DNA of 64,000 bases. It comes from GWE2-42-39 sp942493345 (GTDB lineage Bacteria > Bacteroidota > Bacteroidia > Bacteroidales > Prolixibacteraceae). Shown piece by piece: positions 63,210-64,000 of the stretch. A program made the translations under genes and the position numbers. The notes below the pieces were generated by a model. That model was not told the DNA's origin and made no database searches. It worked only from the letters and a program-made list of their open reading frames with translations. The stretch is taken from positions 3,906,001 through 3,970,000 of the forward strand of contig OW818695.1 in the NCBI GenBank assembly GCA_942493345.1. Direction: 5' to 3'. The stretch's first letter is position 1, and every line of letters begins with the position of its first letter.

Positions 63210-64000
63210 TCATTTATTGTATATTTTTTCATACAGACCAATTAGTTTTTCGGCCTGTTTTTTTATGTCGAAATGCATTCGCACTCCCTCCTGTCCTTTT
63301 TCACTAAGTTCAGCCAGCTTTTCTTTATCCAGAATGATATTGCCCAATGCTTCGGCTAGTTTTTCCAGCTCGTTTGGAGTATAAATGATACCGCCACCAC
63401 TTCCTCCGGCTACTTCAGGAAAAGCCCCCAATGCAGGCTGTACCAATGGAATGCCTGATGCGAGCGCTTCCAGTTGATAAAGCCCGAAAGCCTCGCCAGA
63501 CAGGACCGGAACCGACACGACCGACACTGTATCAAAAAAAATCTGTCGCTCTTCGCCTTCAAATTCTTCATCCCAGTCTACCTGATCGTCCAGTTTGGCA
63601 GCAGTAATCTTTTTCTTTTGCGCTTTAATGAATTTCAGGTCGTCGCCGGTTTTTCCGCCGGTAATTTTCAACTTCACTTCCGAAAAACGGGGGTCTTTTT
63701 TTAGCAAAATAAACGCATCGATCAGCACATGAAGACCGTTGCTGTGGCACATCCGCGATAAAAAACCAATAACCGGTCGTTTTTGCTGAATATTTTTGGG
63801 TTGATAATCATCCGGGTTAACACCCAAATGAATGGTATGCAGGCGATCTTCACGGATCGTCATTCTTTTCCTGATTTCCCCGGCATAAAAGTCGCTCACC
63901 GAGACAAATGCATCGACGTCGTTTCCGCGCTCGCTCATTAGTTGCCAAACTTCCGTACGAAACGGTTCGTCCATCACATCAACCCACACATCTTCGTCCT
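63210..64000 (-). CDS. Family 4 glycosyltransferase, cut by the right window edge
   Basis: The frame is open through base 64000 (residues DEDVWVDVMDEPFRTE at the edge), so the N-terminal part is missing; only about 263 C-terminal residues are seen of an expected 420 or so. GT4 (GT-B fold) features: VSVSDFYAGEIRKRM, IHLGVNPDDY, PVIGFLSRMCHSNGLHVLIDAF, and the donor-binding SGEAFGLYQLEALASGIPLVQPALGAFPEV containing the E-x7-E type motif. Donor and acceptor unknown. The GTG at 63989 is internal, not a start. Confidence 0.88.
   Translation of the reverse strand, partial: DEDVWVDVMDEPFRTEVWQLMSERGNDVDAFVSVSDFYAGEIRKRMTIREDRLHTIHLGVNPDDYQPKNIQQKRPVIGFLSRMCHSNGLHVLIDAFILLKKDPRFSEVKLKITGGKTGDDLKFIKAQKKKITAAKLDDQVDWDEEFEGEERQIFFDTVSVVSVPVLSGEAFGLYQLEALASGIPLVQPALGAFPEVAGGSGGGIIYTPNELEKLAEALGNIILDKEKLAELSEKGQEGVRMHFDIKKQAEKLIGLYEKIYNK

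Noticed and set aside
63987..63989. GTG as start of the right-edge glycosyltransferase
   Set aside because: The frame stays open to base 64000 and the residues before the GTG fit the family, so the gene is cut by the window edge.
1..64000. CRISPR arrays, rRNA, tRNA, prophage
   Set aside because: No regular spaced direct repeats, rRNA-like stretches, cloverleaf sequences or phage structural genes were found on reading both strands by eye.

Overview
The window is chromosomal DNA from a Bacteroidota bacterium, most likely class Bacteroidia and perhaps near Marinilabiliales/Prolixibacteraceae; the order is a guess. The class call rests on a SusC/SusD pair, a C10 protease with a type IX secretion (T9SS) C-terminal sorting domain, the gene run tpiA - BT_3928-type DoxX protein - DUF1599 - folP - cdaA, lipoproteins with Bacteroidota-style lipoboxes, and many promoters of the TAnnTTTG (-7) type. 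No rRNA, tRNA or CRISPR array was seen.

Region 1 (1-28.3 kb) is the most interesting part. It reads as a dedicated peptidoglycan / N-acetylmuramic acid (MurNAc) utilisation locus. It holds two NamZ-type exo-muramidases (DUF1343), a GHL10 glycosidase, a secreted amidase, an NlpC/P60 gamma-D-Glu peptidase, a Tat-exported L-Ala-D/L-Glu epimerase, a SusC/SusD pair, a BadF-type amino-sugar kinase, the MurNAc-6-P etherase MurQ, and a membrane-type D-lactate dehydrogenase that can burn the D-lactate MurQ releases. It also carries a transglutaminase-fold lipoprotein, a phosphoesterase/beta-propeller protein, and four genes co-linear with the amidase: glycosyltransferase, HIT-like DUF4922 protein, SGNH hydrolase and SpoIID-domain protein. 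A FadR-type GntR regulator is encoded inside the locus. A near-identical palindrome, core ATGTAWTAC, lies at the divergent namZ/dehydrogenase promoter, twice in the leader of the nlpC-epimerase-susCD operon, and between the kinase-murQ and amidase operons. This looks like a self-contained GntR regulon with its own uptake system.

Region 2 (28.5-34.3 kb) is housekeeping: pdxH, a small cupin gene broken by an in-frame TGA, tpiA, a DoxX-like membrane protein, a tandem DUF1599 protein, folP and the c-di-AMP cyclase cdaA, followed by a 37-residue basic ORF.

Region 3 (34.7-40.4 kb) looks accessory. It has a T9SS-exported C10 cysteine protease and an odd 660-residue double class-V aminotransferase, whose first domain lacks the PLP-lysine block. 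These sit beside gene-free stretches, one of which resembles a degenerate group II intron.

Region 4 (40.4-64 kb) holds mnmE, a short surface-glycan cluster (glf, two DUF4422 proteins, an RgpF-like protein), fabG, a SpoIIE-type phosphatase, clpC, gyrA, a TPR protein, mgsA, a serine hydrolase, pyrD-pyrK, an HTH regulator preceded by a perfect 14-bp palindrome and about 800 bp of AT-rich gene-free DNA, an inactive/active M16 peptidase pair, and a GT4 glycosyltransferase cut by the right edge.
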